Below are positions 1 to 5,521 of a DNA stretch of 5,521 nucleotides, one piece after another. The number at the start of each line of letters is the position of its first letter. Positions within the stretch are counted from its first letter, which is position 1. The notes under the pieces were generated by a model that saw only the letters and a list, made by a program, of their open reading frames with translations, searched no databases and was not told where the DNA came from. Origin of the DNA: Accumulibacter sp. (GTDB lineage: Bacteria > Pseudomonadota > Gammaproteobacteria > Burkholderiales > Rhodocyclaceae); contig JAISQQ010000307.1 of assembly GCA_031274075.1 (NCBI GenBank), positions 1-5,521 of the forward strand. The letters run 5' to 3'. The translations under genes and the position numbers were made by a program.

Positions 1-455
1 ACGCCGATCTCGCCGACATGTACGCCAGGACGCGCGCGCAGGGCTTCGGCGACGAGGTGAAAAGGCGCATCCTGATCGGCACTTACGTGCTCTCGCATGG
101 CTATTACGACGCCTACTACCTGCAGGCGCAGCGCATCCGGCGGCTGATCGCCAACGATTTCGCCGAGGCTTTCAGGCAGTGTGACCTGATCATCGGGCCG
201 ACCAGCCCGACGACCGCGTTCCGCGTCGGGGAAAAGATGTCCGACCCGGTGCGGATGTACCTCTCGGACATCTACACGATCGCCGTCAACCTCGCCGGAC
301 TGCCCGGAATGGCCGTACCCGCCGGCTTCGCCGACGGCCTGCCGGTGGGCCTGCAACTGATCGGCGATTATTTCAGCGAGGCGCGCATGCTCAACGCGGC
401 GCACCAGTATCAGCGGATTACCGACTGGCATACGCGCATGCCGGCAATGGGCTGA
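1..455 (+). CDS. gatA: Glutamyl/aspartyl-tRNA(Gln/Asn) amidotransferase subunit A, C-terminal part (5' end outside window)
   Basis: GatA is the glutaminase/amidase subunit of the cytoplasmic GatCAB complex. It releases ammonia from glutamine, which GatB uses to amidate Glu-tRNA(Gln) or Asp-tRNA(Asn). The open frame enters at base 3 and runs to TGA at 453-455, giving about 150 residues, roughly the last third of a usual 480-490 residue GatA. Features seen include [10 protein letters not shown], the segment [13 protein letters not shown], and the late amidase stretch [13 protein letters not shown] followed by [10 protein letters not shown], all typical of the GatA C-terminus. The amidase Ser-cisSer-Lys triad would lie upstream of the window and cannot be checked. 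The methionine at 18 is internal, not a start. The gene should be followed by gatB, which is present but displaced by about 1.6 kb by a restriction-modification pair. The reading frame is intact to a normal-looking end, so the insertion did not truncate it. Confidence 0.96.
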   Translation, partial: ADLADMYARTRAQGFGDEVKRRILIGTYVLSHGYYDAYYLQAQRIRRLIANDFAEAFRQCDLIIGPTSPTTAFRVGEKMSDPVRMYLSDIYTIAVNLAGLPGMAVPAGFADGLPVGLQLIGDYFSEARMLNAAHQYQRITDWHTRMPAMG

Positions 456-460
456 AGAAT

Positions 461-1396
461 ATGCCTGAATTCAAGGTCTTGATGGGTGATTGCGGCGATG
501 TCCTGAAAGAGTGCGCGGCTGAAACGTTTGACTTGATCGTGACTTCGCCCCCCTATGCCGACCGGCGCAAGAATACCTATGGCGGTATTCATCCGGATCA
601 TTATGTTCCCTGGTTTCTCGAAAGGTCGCAGGAATTTCACCGCGTTCTGAAAAATACCGGCTCGTTTGTTCTCAACATCAAGGAAAAGGCAGAAAATGGC
701 GAACGCCATACGTATGTGCTGGAATTGATCCTTGCTCTGCGCAAGCAGGGTTGGTTGTGGACGGAAGAGTACATTTGGCACAAGAAAAACTGTTATCCTG
801 GAAAATGGCCGAATCGCTTTCGTGATGCTTGGGAACGCTGCCTGCATTTCACCAAACAGCGCAAATTCAAAATGAATCAAAAGGCAGTGCTGGTCCCCAT
901 GGGCGACTGGGCGGATACGCGCTTGAAATCACTCGGTAAAAATGATGTCGTCCGTTTCAATTCGCAAGTCGGCAGCGGTTTCGGAAAAAATATCGCCAAT
1001 TGGGCGCATCGGACGATGGCCTACCCCACCAATGTTCTCCATCTTGCGACTGAATGCGGCAACAAGAAGCATAGCGCCGCATTCCCAGCAGCCTTGCCCG
1101 ATTGGTTCATTCGCCTGTTTACCGACGAAGGCGATTGGGTGCTTGATCCGTTCGCAGGCTCTGGAACGACCCTTGAGGCCGCGAAAAATCTCGGCAGAAA
1201 TGCCATGGGAATTGACCTTCTCCCTGAGTATTGCGAAATTGCAAAATCGACCATAAACGAACAGCAATATCAACTTCTACAGGAGTGTGCTTCCTATGCC
1301 GTCGATAAACAGAAAAATATTGACCCAGTTCATCGAAAAAAATATTCCGGGCTTTCATCAAAAAAGGCTCGAAAATCTAGCCGGACTAATGCTTGA
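461..1396 (+). CDS. Type II site-specific DNA methyltransferase, beta-class amino-methyltransferase (probably N4-cytosine)
   Basis: This enzyme transfers a methyl group from S-adenosylmethionine to an exocyclic amino group in a specific DNA sequence, protecting host DNA from the endonuclease encoded next to it. In the 311 residues the catalytic motif IV TSPPY is at 28-32. The AdoMet-binding motif I DPFAGSGTT is at 229-237, preceded by the motif X-like segment HSAAFPAALPDWF (204-216). The order catalytic motif, then X, then I is that of beta-class enzymes. Ser-Pro-Pro-Tyr is more typical of N4-cytosine than of N6-adenine methylation; the modified base is inferred. Middle segments such as WHKKNCYPGKWPNRFRDAWE (106-125) and VGSGFGKNI probably belong to target recognition. 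The ATG lies 5 nt after the gatA stop with only a weak GAAG nearby, so translation is probably coupled to gatA. The tail after about residue 275 is basic (KK, RKK, RKSSR) and overlaps the endonuclease gene. The recognition sequence cannot be read from the protein. Confidence 0.93.
   Translation: MPEFKVLMGDCGDVLKECAAETFDLIVTSPPYADRRKNTYGGIHPDHYVPWFLERSQEFHRVLKNTGSFVLNIKEKAENGERHTYVLELILALRKQGWLWTEEYIWHKKNCYPGKWPNRFRDAWERCLHFTKQRKFKMNQKAVLVPMGDWADTRLKSLGKNDVVRFNSQVGSGFGKNIANWAHRTMAYPTNVLHLATECGNKKHSAAFPAALPDWFIRLFTDEGDWVLDPFAGSGTTLEAAKNLGRNAMGIDLLPEYCEIAKSTINEQQYQLLQECASYAVDKQKNIDPVHRKKYSGLSSKKARKSSRTNA
1281..1285 (+). promoter_or_regulatory. Ribosome binding site deciding the endonuclease start
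   Basis: AGGAG lies 10 nt before the ATG at 1296 but only 1 nt before the in-frame GTG at 1287. The spacing therefore favours ATG 1296 as the endonuclease start. The site lies inside the methyltransferase coding region, so endonuclease translation can be independent of, or coupled to, ribosomes finishing the methyltransferase. Confidence 0.6.
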
Positions 1397-2051
1397 ACGT
1401 GTTCTTGGTCGAAAAAACCCTTATCTTTTCAAAGCAAAGCATGTTGAAAGCGCTTCGGAACTCATACGGCAGTTACTCGATGCTCACCTGTCCTCGCAGG
1501 AAGAGACCATCTTTGGAGATTTTCTTGAATCCCTTGCGATTTTTATCTGTGAAACGACGTTCGGTGGTAGAAAATCAACGACAGAAGGTATTGACCTGGA
1601 ATTCGACCGCGACGGCAACCGCTACATCGTTTCGATCAAATCCGGCCCGAATTGGGGAAATTCAAGCCAGATAAAGAAAATGCGTGATTATTTCCGTCAG
1701 GCAAGGAAGATTGCTGGAGCAAAACATCATCTTCTCGCGGTCAATGGCTGCTGTTATGGACGAGATTCCAAGCCAGAAAAAGGGGATTATCAGAAACTCT
1801 GCGGCCAGCTTTTTTGGGAGTTGATTTCGGGCGACAAGACCATGTATCAAGAGATTATTGAGCCGCTGGGCCACAAGGCTAAAGAGAGAAATGAAGCATT
1901 CGTCAAAGAGTACCACAAGGTCGAAAATCGGTTTACAGCCGAATTTATTCGTGATTTCTGTACAACAGATGGTGCAATCGATTGGAACAAAATCGTGGCG
2001 TTTAATTCAGCGCAGGTCAAACCAAAGAAACCCAAGGTATCGAAACAATGA
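1296..2051 (+). CDS. Type II restriction endonuclease, PD-(D/E)XK-like, partner of the upstream methyltransferase
   Basis: This is the predicted DNA-cleaving half of the R-M system: it should cut unmethylated copies of the sequence modified by the upstream enzyme. The chosen ATG gives 251 residues; a GTG at 1287 would add three. From memory it resembles the endonuclease family found next to this methyltransferase type (called PmeII-like in some annotations), distantly similar to EcoO109I-type enzymes; this was not verified by search. The likely catalytic core is residues 69-120: an acidic helix [12 protein letters not shown] (69-80), then [13 protein letters not shown] with Asp100, then [10 protein letters not shown] with Lys115. 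In the usual D-x(n)-(D/E)xK motif the middle acid is Glu or Asp, but here it is Ser113, so the missing acid may come from the helix (Glu78 is a candidate). GCCYG (151-155) and KAKERNEAF (194-202) look like further conserved blocks. The gene overlaps the methyltransferase by 101 nt and its TGA overlaps the gatB ATG. Confidence 0.85.
   Translation: MPSINRKILTQFIEKNIPGFHQKRLENLAGLMLERVLGRKNPYLFKAKHVESASELIRQLLDAHLSSQEETIFGDFLESLAIFICETTFGGRKSTTEGIDLEFDRDGNRYIVSIKSGPNWGNSSQIKKMRDYFRQARKIAGAKHHLLAVNGCCYGRDSKPEKGDYQKLCGQLFWELISGDKTMYQEIIEPLGHKAKERNEAFVKEYHKVENRFTAEFIRDFCTTDGAIDWNKIVAFNSAQVKPKKPKVSKQ
2034..2037 (+). promoter_or_regulatory. Probable gatB ribosome binding site inside the endonuclease gene
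   Basis: AAGG lies 10 nt before the gatB ATG at 2048, within the lysine-rich last codons of the endonuclease (PKKPKVSKQ). The gatB translation signal is therefore now embedded in the inserted gene. Together with the ATGA stop/start overlap, this suggests that gatB is translated partly by reinitiation after the endonuclease. Confidence 0.45.
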
Positions 2052-3508
2052 ACTGGGAAATCGTTATCGGACTGGAAACCCATGTCCATCTCCTGACGCA
2101 ATCGAAGATTTTTTCCGGCAGCTCGACGGCCTTCGGCGCCGAGCCGAACGCGCAGGCCAACGCGGTGGACCTGGCGCTGCCCGGCGTCTTGCCGGTGCTC
2201 AACCGGGGCGCGGTCGAGTGCGCGATCCGCTTCGGCCTGGCGGTCGACGGCCAGGTGGCGCGAAAATCGGTGTTTGCCCGCAAGAACTATTTCTATCCCG
2301 ATCTTCCCAAGGGCTACCAGATCAGCCAGTACGAACTGCCGGTGGTGGTCGGCGGCCAGTTGACGATCGTGGCCGGACAGGGCGATGAGGCGGTGGAAAA
2401 GACGATCCGGCTGACGCGCGCGCATCTCGAGGAAGACGCCGGCAAGTCGCTGCACGAGGATTTCCACGGCAAATCGGGCATCGACCTCAACCGCGCCGGC
2501 ACGCCGCTGCTGGAGATCGTCAGCGAGCCGGACATGCGCTCGTCCGCCGACGCCGTCGCCTACGCCAGGGCGCTGCACGCCCTGGTGCGCTGGATCGGCG
2601 TCAGCGACGGCAACATGCAGGAGGGTTCCTTCCGCTGCGACGCCAACGTCTCGGTGCGTCCCGCGGGACAAAAAGAACTCGGCACCCGCCGGGAAATCAA
2701 GAACCTCAACTCGTTCCGCTTCCTGCAGCAGGCCATCGATTACGAATCAGAGTGGCAGATCGCCACCATCGAGGATGGCGGGCGCATCGAACAGTCGACC
2801 GTGCTGTTCGACCCCGAGACCGGGGAAACGCGCGCGATGCGCACGAAGGAGGACGCGCACGATTACCGCTATTTCCCGGACCCCGACCTGCTGCCGCTGA
2901 TCATCGAGGACGAATGGATCGAGAGAGCGCACGCGGCGATGCCCGAACTGCCGGTGGCCAGGAAGCGGCGCTTCATGGACGAATTCGGCCTGTCGGCCTA
3001 CGACGCGACGACGCTGACCTCGGCATTGGACGTGGCCGACTATTTCGAGGCCGCCGTCGCCGCGGCCGGCGGGAACGCGGCCAAGCCCTGCGCCAACTGG
3101 GTCATGGTGGACCTCGCGGCGAGGCTGAACAAGGAAGGCCGGGCGCTTGCCGAATCCCCGGTCAGCGCGGCCCGGCTCGGCGGCCTGGTCGCGCGCATCG
3201 CCGACCACACCATTTCCAACAACATCGCCAAGAAGGTGTTCGACGCCTTGTGGAACGGCGAGGGCCAGTCGGCCGACGAGATCATCGAAAAACAGGGGCT
3301 CCGGCAGATCACCGACACCGCCGCCATCGAGGCGCTGCTCGATCGGGTGCTGGCGGCCAACCCGGCGATGGTGGCCGAATTCAGGGCCGGCAAGGAGAAG
3401 GCGTTCAACGCCCTGGTCGGCCAGGCGATGAAAGCGGCCAAAGGCAAGGCCAATCCGCAACAGCTCAACGCGCTGCTGGGCAAAAAGCTGGCGCGTCCAG
3501 ACGACTGA
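2048..3508 (+). CDS. gatB: Aspartyl/glutamyl-tRNA(Asn/Gln) amidotransferase subunit B
   Basis: GatB binds the misacylated Glu-tRNA(Gln) or Asp-tRNA(Asn), activates the side chain with ATP and uses ammonia channelled from GatA to form the amide. The 486 residues match the usual full length. The N-terminal catalytic cradle begins [14 protein letters not shown] and includes [15 protein letters not shown] (20-34) and [14 protein letters not shown] (81-94). The GatB signature [18 protein letters not shown] lies at 145-162. [11 protein letters not shown] and [15 protein letters not shown] follow, then the helical linker and the C-terminal YqeY-like tRNA-binding domain (about 335-483), ending with [16 protein letters not shown]. 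The start ATG overlaps the endonuclease stop as ATGA. The frame is undamaged, and high GC returns right after the first ~60 nt. The similarity to betaproteobacterial GatB, recalled rather than searched, is strong. It probably depends on transcription running through the R-M genes, as no convincing promoter is seen in front. Confidence 0.98.
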   Translation: MNWEIVIGLETHVHLLTQSKIFSGSSTAFGAEPNAQANAVDLALPGVLPVLNRGAVECAIRFGLAVDGQVARKSVFARKNYFYPDLPKGYQISQYELPVVVGGQLTIVAGQGDEAVEKTIRLTRAHLEEDAGKSLHEDFHGKSGIDLNRAGTPLLEIVSEPDMRSSADAVAYARALHALVRWIGVSDGNMQEGSFRCDANVSVRPAGQKELGTRREIKNLNSFRFLQQAIDYESEWQIATIEDGGRIEQSTVLFDPETGETRAMRTKEDAHDYRYFPDPDLLPLIIEDEWIERAHAAMPELPVARKRRFMDEFGLSAYDATTLTSALDVADYFEAAVAAAGGNAAKPCANWVMVDLAARLNKEGRALAESPVSAARLGGLVARIADHTISNNIAKKVFDALWNGEGQSADEIIEKQGLRQITDTAAIEALLDRVLAANPAMVAEFRAGKEKAFNALVGQAMKAAKGKANPQQLNALLGKKLARPDD

Positions 3509-3594
3509 GGACAGAGGACGGATGACAGTAATTTTTGCGGGCGCGAAGCGCCCGGTAACCGACTGTCCTCTGTCTTTTCTGTCCTCCGTCCTCC
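3509..3594. repeat. Intergenic palindromic repeat built of inverted GAGGACR heptamers
   Basis: Between the gatB stop and the convergent gene end lie two arms of short repeated units. The left arm (3507-3528) reads as GAGGACA, GAGGACG, GATGACA. The right arm (3564-3594), read on the opposite strand, gives GAGGACG, GAGGACA, a variant GAAAAGACA, then GAGGACA. A perfect 10-bp inverted repeat joins 3510-3519 (GACAGAGGAC) to 3565-3574 (GTCCTCTGTC). A second 6-bp pairing joins 3524-3529 to 3562-3567. A GC-rich hairpin sits in the centre. The design resembles REP-like or other dispersed palindromic intergenic elements and would fold on either strand. Whether it is dispersed in the genome cannot be seen here. 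Confidence 0.65.
3538..3554. terminator. Hairpin between convergent genes, possible transcript end
   Basis: CGGGCGC (3538-3544) pairs perfectly with GCGCCCG (3548-3554) around a GAA loop, a 7-bp GC-rich stem. It sits at the centre of the palindromic repeat between gatB and the - strand gene, where terminators for both are expected. A TTTTT run (3532-3536) lies before the stem on the + strand and none directly follows it on either strand, so it is not a textbook intrinsic terminator. It may protect or separate the two transcripts. Confidence 0.35.
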
Positions 3595-3597
3595 GAA

Positions 3598-4248
3598 CTA
3601 AGGCGTCTTGTTGGCCTTGCGGCGCTGTATGTCGAAAAAGTGTTGGCGGTCTTCGTCGTATTTTTCCTGGATGGCCGCCATATCCTTCTTCCTGGCTTCG
3701 ATGATCGATTCCTGCGCCTTGAGTTCGAACTCGGTGTCGGCCAGCGCTTTCTCGAGATCGGGCGGCAGGGGCTTGTTTTTGTAGAACTCGGCCTCGTCCT
3801 CGAATTTCTTGCGCGACTCCTGGATCTCGGCGATCCGGGCCTCGGCGTTACTGATCGCCTTGCGCACGTCGTCGAGCGCGAGTTTACGCATCAATTCGAG
3901 GTCCTCCAGGCTGGCGTAGATCCCCAGCAAGAGCTGGTCCTTGCGTTCCTGTTCCTTCCGCGCCGCCTCTTCCTGCCGGCGCTTTTCTTCCTCGGCGGCG
4001 CGCTCGGCGCGCTGCTCGGCGGTCAGGGGCGCGGCGATTTCACGGAGCGTCCGTCCGTCCGCGCCCAGCTCGCGGTAGGCGCGTCCGTAGCAGGCCTGGG
4101 GCAGAATGTCGCCGCAGACATGCTTGCCGGCGGAATCGGTGCAGCAATAGAACTTTCCGCCCGACGCGCTGTCCGTGGCCGCGCTGGCCGATCCCGCGCA
4201 CGCCAGGAGGGCCGCGAAAACGATGAATTCAATGTGTCTGCGCAACAC
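3598..4248 (-). CDS. Secreted cysteine-containing coiled-coil protein (DUF4124-like N-terminus), function unknown
   Basis: I do not know a function. The 216-residue product starts with a positively charged MLRRH and a hydrophobic stretch (about 8-18), and ends the signal peptide with SASA-A, so cleavage after Ala23 is likely. A less canonical lipobox reading, LLAC with Cys17, cannot be excluded. The mature part opens with a compact Cys region [19 protein letters not shown], with four cysteines at 35, 36, 45 and 53. It resembles the short DUF4124-type domain of periplasmic proteobacterial proteins. From about 76 to 212 it is highly charged, Glu/Lys/Arg/Ala-rich and almost certainly a long coiled coil, interrupted at KNKPLPP (157-163). 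The GTG start at 4248 is supported by GGAGG six nt upstream and overlaps the pyrE end by 20 nt, so it is probably co-transcribed with pyrE. The stop is TAG at 3598-3600. A periplasmic structural or scaffold role is only a guess. Confidence 0.85.
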   Translation of the reverse strand: MLRRHIEFIVFAALLACAGSASAATDSASGGKFYCCTDSAGKHVCGDILPQACYGRAYRELGADGRTLREIAAPLTAEQRAERAAEEEKRRQEEAARKEQERKDQLLLGIYASLEDLELMRKLALDDVRKAISNAEARIAEIQESRKKFEDEAEFYKNKPLPPDLEKALADTEFELKAQESIIEARKKDMAAIQEKYDEDRQHFFDIQRRKANKTP

Positions 4249-4876
4249 CGTATTCCTCCCGGTAACGCGACACGGCCGCCTCGTGGCTGGCGAAGTCGGG
4301 ACGCTGCCTCAAGAAGGCCATCAGGTCGTCCAGCGTAGCCACGGCGACGACCTGCAGGCCATGATCCCGCGCCACTTCCTGCACCGCGGACAGCGCGCCG
4401 CTGCCGCGTTCCATGCGGTCCAGCGCGACCACCACGCCGCCGGGCGCGGCGCCGGCGGCGCGGATGATTTCCACCGATTCGCGCACCGAGGAGCCGGCGG
4501 TGATTACGTCGTCCACGATCAGCACCCGCCCGGCCAGGGGCGCGCCGACGATCTGGCCGCCCTCGCCATGATCCTTGGCCTCCTTGCGGTTGAAGGCGAA
4601 GGGCAGGTTGCGGCCGGCGCGCGCCAGCGACAAGGCGGTGGCGGAAACCAGCGGAATGCCCTTGTAGGCCGGGCCGTAGAGCATATCGACGGCGATGCCG
4701 CTGGCCAGGATCGCCTGGGCGTAGAATTGCGACAGACGGTCGAGCGACGCGCCGTCGTTGAACAGGCCGGCATTGAAAAAGTAAGGCGAAAGCCGCCCGG
4801 CCTTGGTCGTGAATTCGCCAAACCGCAATACGTTCCGCGCAAGGGCGAATTCGATGAATTCCTGGCGAAAGTCCAT
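4229..4876 (-). CDS. pyrE: Orotate phosphoribosyltransferase
   Basis: PyrE joins orotate to PRPP to make orotidine 5'-phosphate and pyrophosphate, the fifth step of pyrimidine synthesis, in the cytosol. The product has 215 residues, a normal length (about 213 in enterobacteria). The N-terminal hood has [14 protein letters not shown], with the active-site Lys25. The flexible catalytic loop [12 protein letters not shown] holds Arg97, Lys98, Lys101 and His103. The PRPP-binding motif [13 protein letters not shown] lies at 118-130. All expected catalytic residues are present, so the enzyme should be active. The ATG at 4876 has no strong Shine-Dalgarno sequence directly before it. The gene is divergent from the exonuclease gene across 59 nt, and its last 20 nt overlap the start of the secreted coiled-coil protein gene, giving a likely two-gene transcript. 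Confidence 0.97.
   Translation of the reverse strand: MDFRQEFIEFALARNVLRFGEFTTKAGRLSPYFFNAGLFNDGASLDRLSQFYAQAILASGIAVDMLYGPAYKGIPLVSATALSLARAGRNLPFAFNRKEAKDHGEGGQIVGAPLAGRVLIVDDVITAGSSVRESVEIIRAAGAAPGGVVVALDRMERGSGALSAVQEVARDHGLQVVAVATLDDLMAFLRQRPDFASHEAAVSRYREEYGVAQTH
4255..4259 (-). promoter_or_regulatory. Ribosome binding site for the secreted coiled-coil protein, within pyrE
   Basis: On the - strand GGAGG lies 6 nt before the GTG at 4248, inside the last codons of pyrE. It is the best Shine-Dalgarno match for any gene in this half of the window. It decides the GTG start and indicates coupling to pyrE translation. Confidence 0.6.
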
Positions 4877-4935
4877 TATTGATACACTCGCAGCCTCTTT
4901 ACCATCATCGGGCCGGCCATCGGCCCAAGCGGGAT
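4877..4935. promoter_or_regulatory. Divergent intergenic region between pyrE and the exonuclease gene
   Basis: These 59 nt must carry leaders, and probably promoters, for two divergent genes, unless transcription starts inside the flanking coding regions. A TTGATA (4879-4884) on the + strand resembles a sigma70 -35, but the best -10 after it, TACCAT at 4900, is weak and has 15-nt spacing. On the - strand TATCAA (4884-4879) could be a -10 very close to the pyrE ATG, with a poor -35. No promoter is assigned with confidence. Confidence 0.3.
4910..4926 (+). other. Hairpin in the leader of the exonuclease gene
   Basis: GGGCCG (4910-4915) pairs perfectly with CGGCCC (4921-4926) around a 5-nt loop GCCAT. 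It ends 9 nt before the exonuclease ATG, right beside the only candidate ribosome binding bases (GGGA at 4931-4934). No T-run follows, so it is not an intrinsic terminator. It could affect translation start, or be chance in GC-rich DNA. Confidence 0.35.
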
Positions 4936-5521
4936 ATGTTACGCATCATCAGCACAAACCTCAACGGCATTCGTTCGGCGTGGAACAAGGGCTTTTACGC
5001 CTGGGCCGCCGGGCAGGACGCCAGCGTCGTCTGCCTGCAGGAGATCAAGGCGCAAATCTCCGATCTCACGGCGGAAATGAAGGCTCCGGAAGGCTTCCAC
5101 GCCTATTACCACTGCGCCGGCAAAAAAGGCTACGCCGGCGTCGGCCTGTGGTGCCGGACGAAGCCCGACGCCGTAACCGAAGGCTTCGGCAGCGCCGAAT
5201 TCGACGCCGAGGGCCGCTACCTGCGCGCCGATTTCGGCAAGCTTTCGGTGATTTCCCTGTATGTTCCCTCGGGTTCCAGTTCCCCCGAGCGCCAGGCGGC
5301 CAAATTCCGTTTCCTCGACGTTTTCTATCCGCGCCTCGCCGAACTGGCGCGATGCGGCCGGGAGATCGTGATCTGCGCCGACTGGAACATCGCCCAAAAG
5401 GAAATCGATCTCAAGAACTGGAAGTCGAACCAGAAGAACTCCGGCTTCCTGCCCGAGGAACGCGCCTGGATCGGCCGCGTCCTGGACGAAGCCGGCTGGA
5501 TCGACGTCTATCGCCGCCTGC
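4936..5521 (+). CDS. xth: Exodeoxyribonuclease III / AP endonuclease, N-terminal part (runs off window end)
   Basis: This is an endonuclease/exonuclease/phosphatase-fold DNA repair enzyme that cuts DNA 5' to abasic sites and has 3'-5' exonuclease and 3'-phosphatase activity in base excision repair. The open frame from ATG 4936 continues to the window edge with 195 codons and no stop; the family is usually 250-270 residues. The first strand [15 protein letters not shown] carries Asn8. Metal-ligand Glu36 is in [15 protein letters not shown] (63-70), LYVPSG with Tyr109, and ADWNIA with Asp149 and Asn151 follow. [19 protein letters not shown] is typical of the betaproteobacterial-type enzyme, as I recall it. 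The catalytic Asp-His near the C-terminus is beyond the window. The second position before Asn151 is Trp, where many members have Phe or Met. The ATG has only a weak ribosome binding site. The gene symbol xth is by family; it could equally be called exoA. Confidence 0.93.
   Translation, partial: MLRIISTNLNGIRSAWNKGFYAWAAGQDASVVCLQEIKAQISDLTAEMKAPEGFHAYYHCAGKKGYAGVGLWCRTKPDAVTEGFGSAEFDAEGRYLRADFGKLSVISLYVPSGSSSPERQAAKFRFLDVFYPRLAELARCGREIVICADWNIAQKEIDLKNWKSNQKNSGFLPEERAWIGRVLDEAGWIDVYRRL

Larger units (their letters stand above)
456..2047 (+). other. Restriction-modification cassette inserted between gatA and gatB
   Basis: This segment contains only a methyltransferase and a restriction endonuclease gene, both on the same strand as the gat genes. 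It lies between the gatA stop and the gatB start with no spare DNA: 5 nt separate gatA from the methyltransferase ATG, and the endonuclease stop overlaps the gatB ATG. Composition differs from the hosts. Hand counts give 27/60 GC at 661-720 and 25/60 at 1381-1440, against 44/60 at 301-360 and 46/60 at 2161-2220. No integrase, transposase or terminal inverted repeats are visible, and no long direct repeat flanks it. I infer horizontal acquisition by recombination rather than by a self-mobile element. Exact boundaries need comparison with an uninterrupted gatA-gatB junction. Confidence 0.75.

Noticed and set aside
410..880. Long open frame on the - strand opposite gatA and the methyltransferase
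   Set aside because: It is antisense to two clear genes and its translation shows no recognisable domain.
1287..1289. GTG as the endonuclease start
   Set aside because: It lies only 1 nt after AGGAG, too close for use, while ATG 1296 has 10-nt spacing.
1932..1966. TTTACA near the end of the endonuclease gene as a -35 for a private gatB promoter
   Set aside because: No acceptable -10 occurs at 16-18 nt; TACAAC at 1961 has a 23-nt spacer.
445..2050. CAATG occurs at both cassette borders (445-449 and 2046-2050), as if a target-site duplication
   Set aside because: Five bases are too few to separate from chance, one copy contains the gatB start codon, and no transposase or terminal inverted repeats accompany it.
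2747..3460. Long open frame on the - strand opposite gatB, and others in alternative + frames
   Set aside because: High GC makes long spurious frames; the products are Arg/Gly/Ala-rich and low in sense, while GatB is unmistakable.
3507..3594. CRISPR-like array from the repeated GAGGAC units
   Set aside because: Units are only 7 nt, contiguous and partly inverted, with no spacers and no cas genes.
3522..3704. Small + strand open frame of 60 codons starting in the palindromic repeat
   Set aside because: It begins inside the repeat, runs antisense into the secreted protein gene, and has no credible ribosome binding site or recognisable product.
3640..4338. Long + strand open frames opposite the secreted protein gene and pyrE
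   Set aside because: The - strand products have clear signal peptide/coiled-coil and PyrE motifs; the + frames are mirror shadows.
4939..5397. - strand open frame opposite the exonuclease gene
   Set aside because: The + strand frame from 4936 carries all the expected exonuclease III motifs up to the window edge.

Overview
The window looks like a piece of a GC-rich proteobacterial chromosome, most likely betaproteobacterial (Rhodocyclales or a relative). The evidence is the close fit of GatB, PyrE and the exonuclease III-type protein to betaproteobacterial versions, as I remember them, and the gene order gatA-gatB / secreted coiled-coil protein / pyrE / xth. The lineage is inferred from recall and no search was run.

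Left part (1-3508, + strand): the 3' end of gatA, then a two-gene type II restriction-modification (R-M) system, then complete gatB. GatA and GatB are two subunits of the tRNA-dependent amidotransferase GatCAB, which makes correctly charged Gln-tRNA(Gln) and/or Asn-tRNA(Asn). The R-M pair sits between them almost without a scar. The methyltransferase ATG begins 5 nt after the gatA stop, and the endonuclease stop shares an ATGA with the gatB start. The methyltransferase and endonuclease genes overlap by about 101 nt. The inserted genes are clearly AT-richer than their hosts: hand-counted 60-nt lines give 45% and 42% GC inside against 73% in gatA and 77% in gatB. The simplest reading is an acquired R-M cassette that uses the transcription of a core translation operon.

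Middle (3509-3597): a short gap between convergent genes. It holds inverted clusters of a GAGGACR-like heptamer around a small GC-rich hairpin, and looks like an intergenic palindromic repeat that may also separate the two transcripts.

Right part: on the - strand, pyrE (orotate phosphoribosyltransferase) is followed by a secreted Cys-containing coiled-coil protein whose start overlaps the pyrE end by 20 nt. Divergent from pyrE, on the + strand, is the 5' part of an exonuclease III/AP-endonuclease gene that runs off the window end. The 59-nt divergent gap has a 6-bp hairpin just before the exonuclease start. No tRNA, rRNA, CRISPR array, transposase or integrase is visible. No gene-free stretch exceeds about 90 nt.
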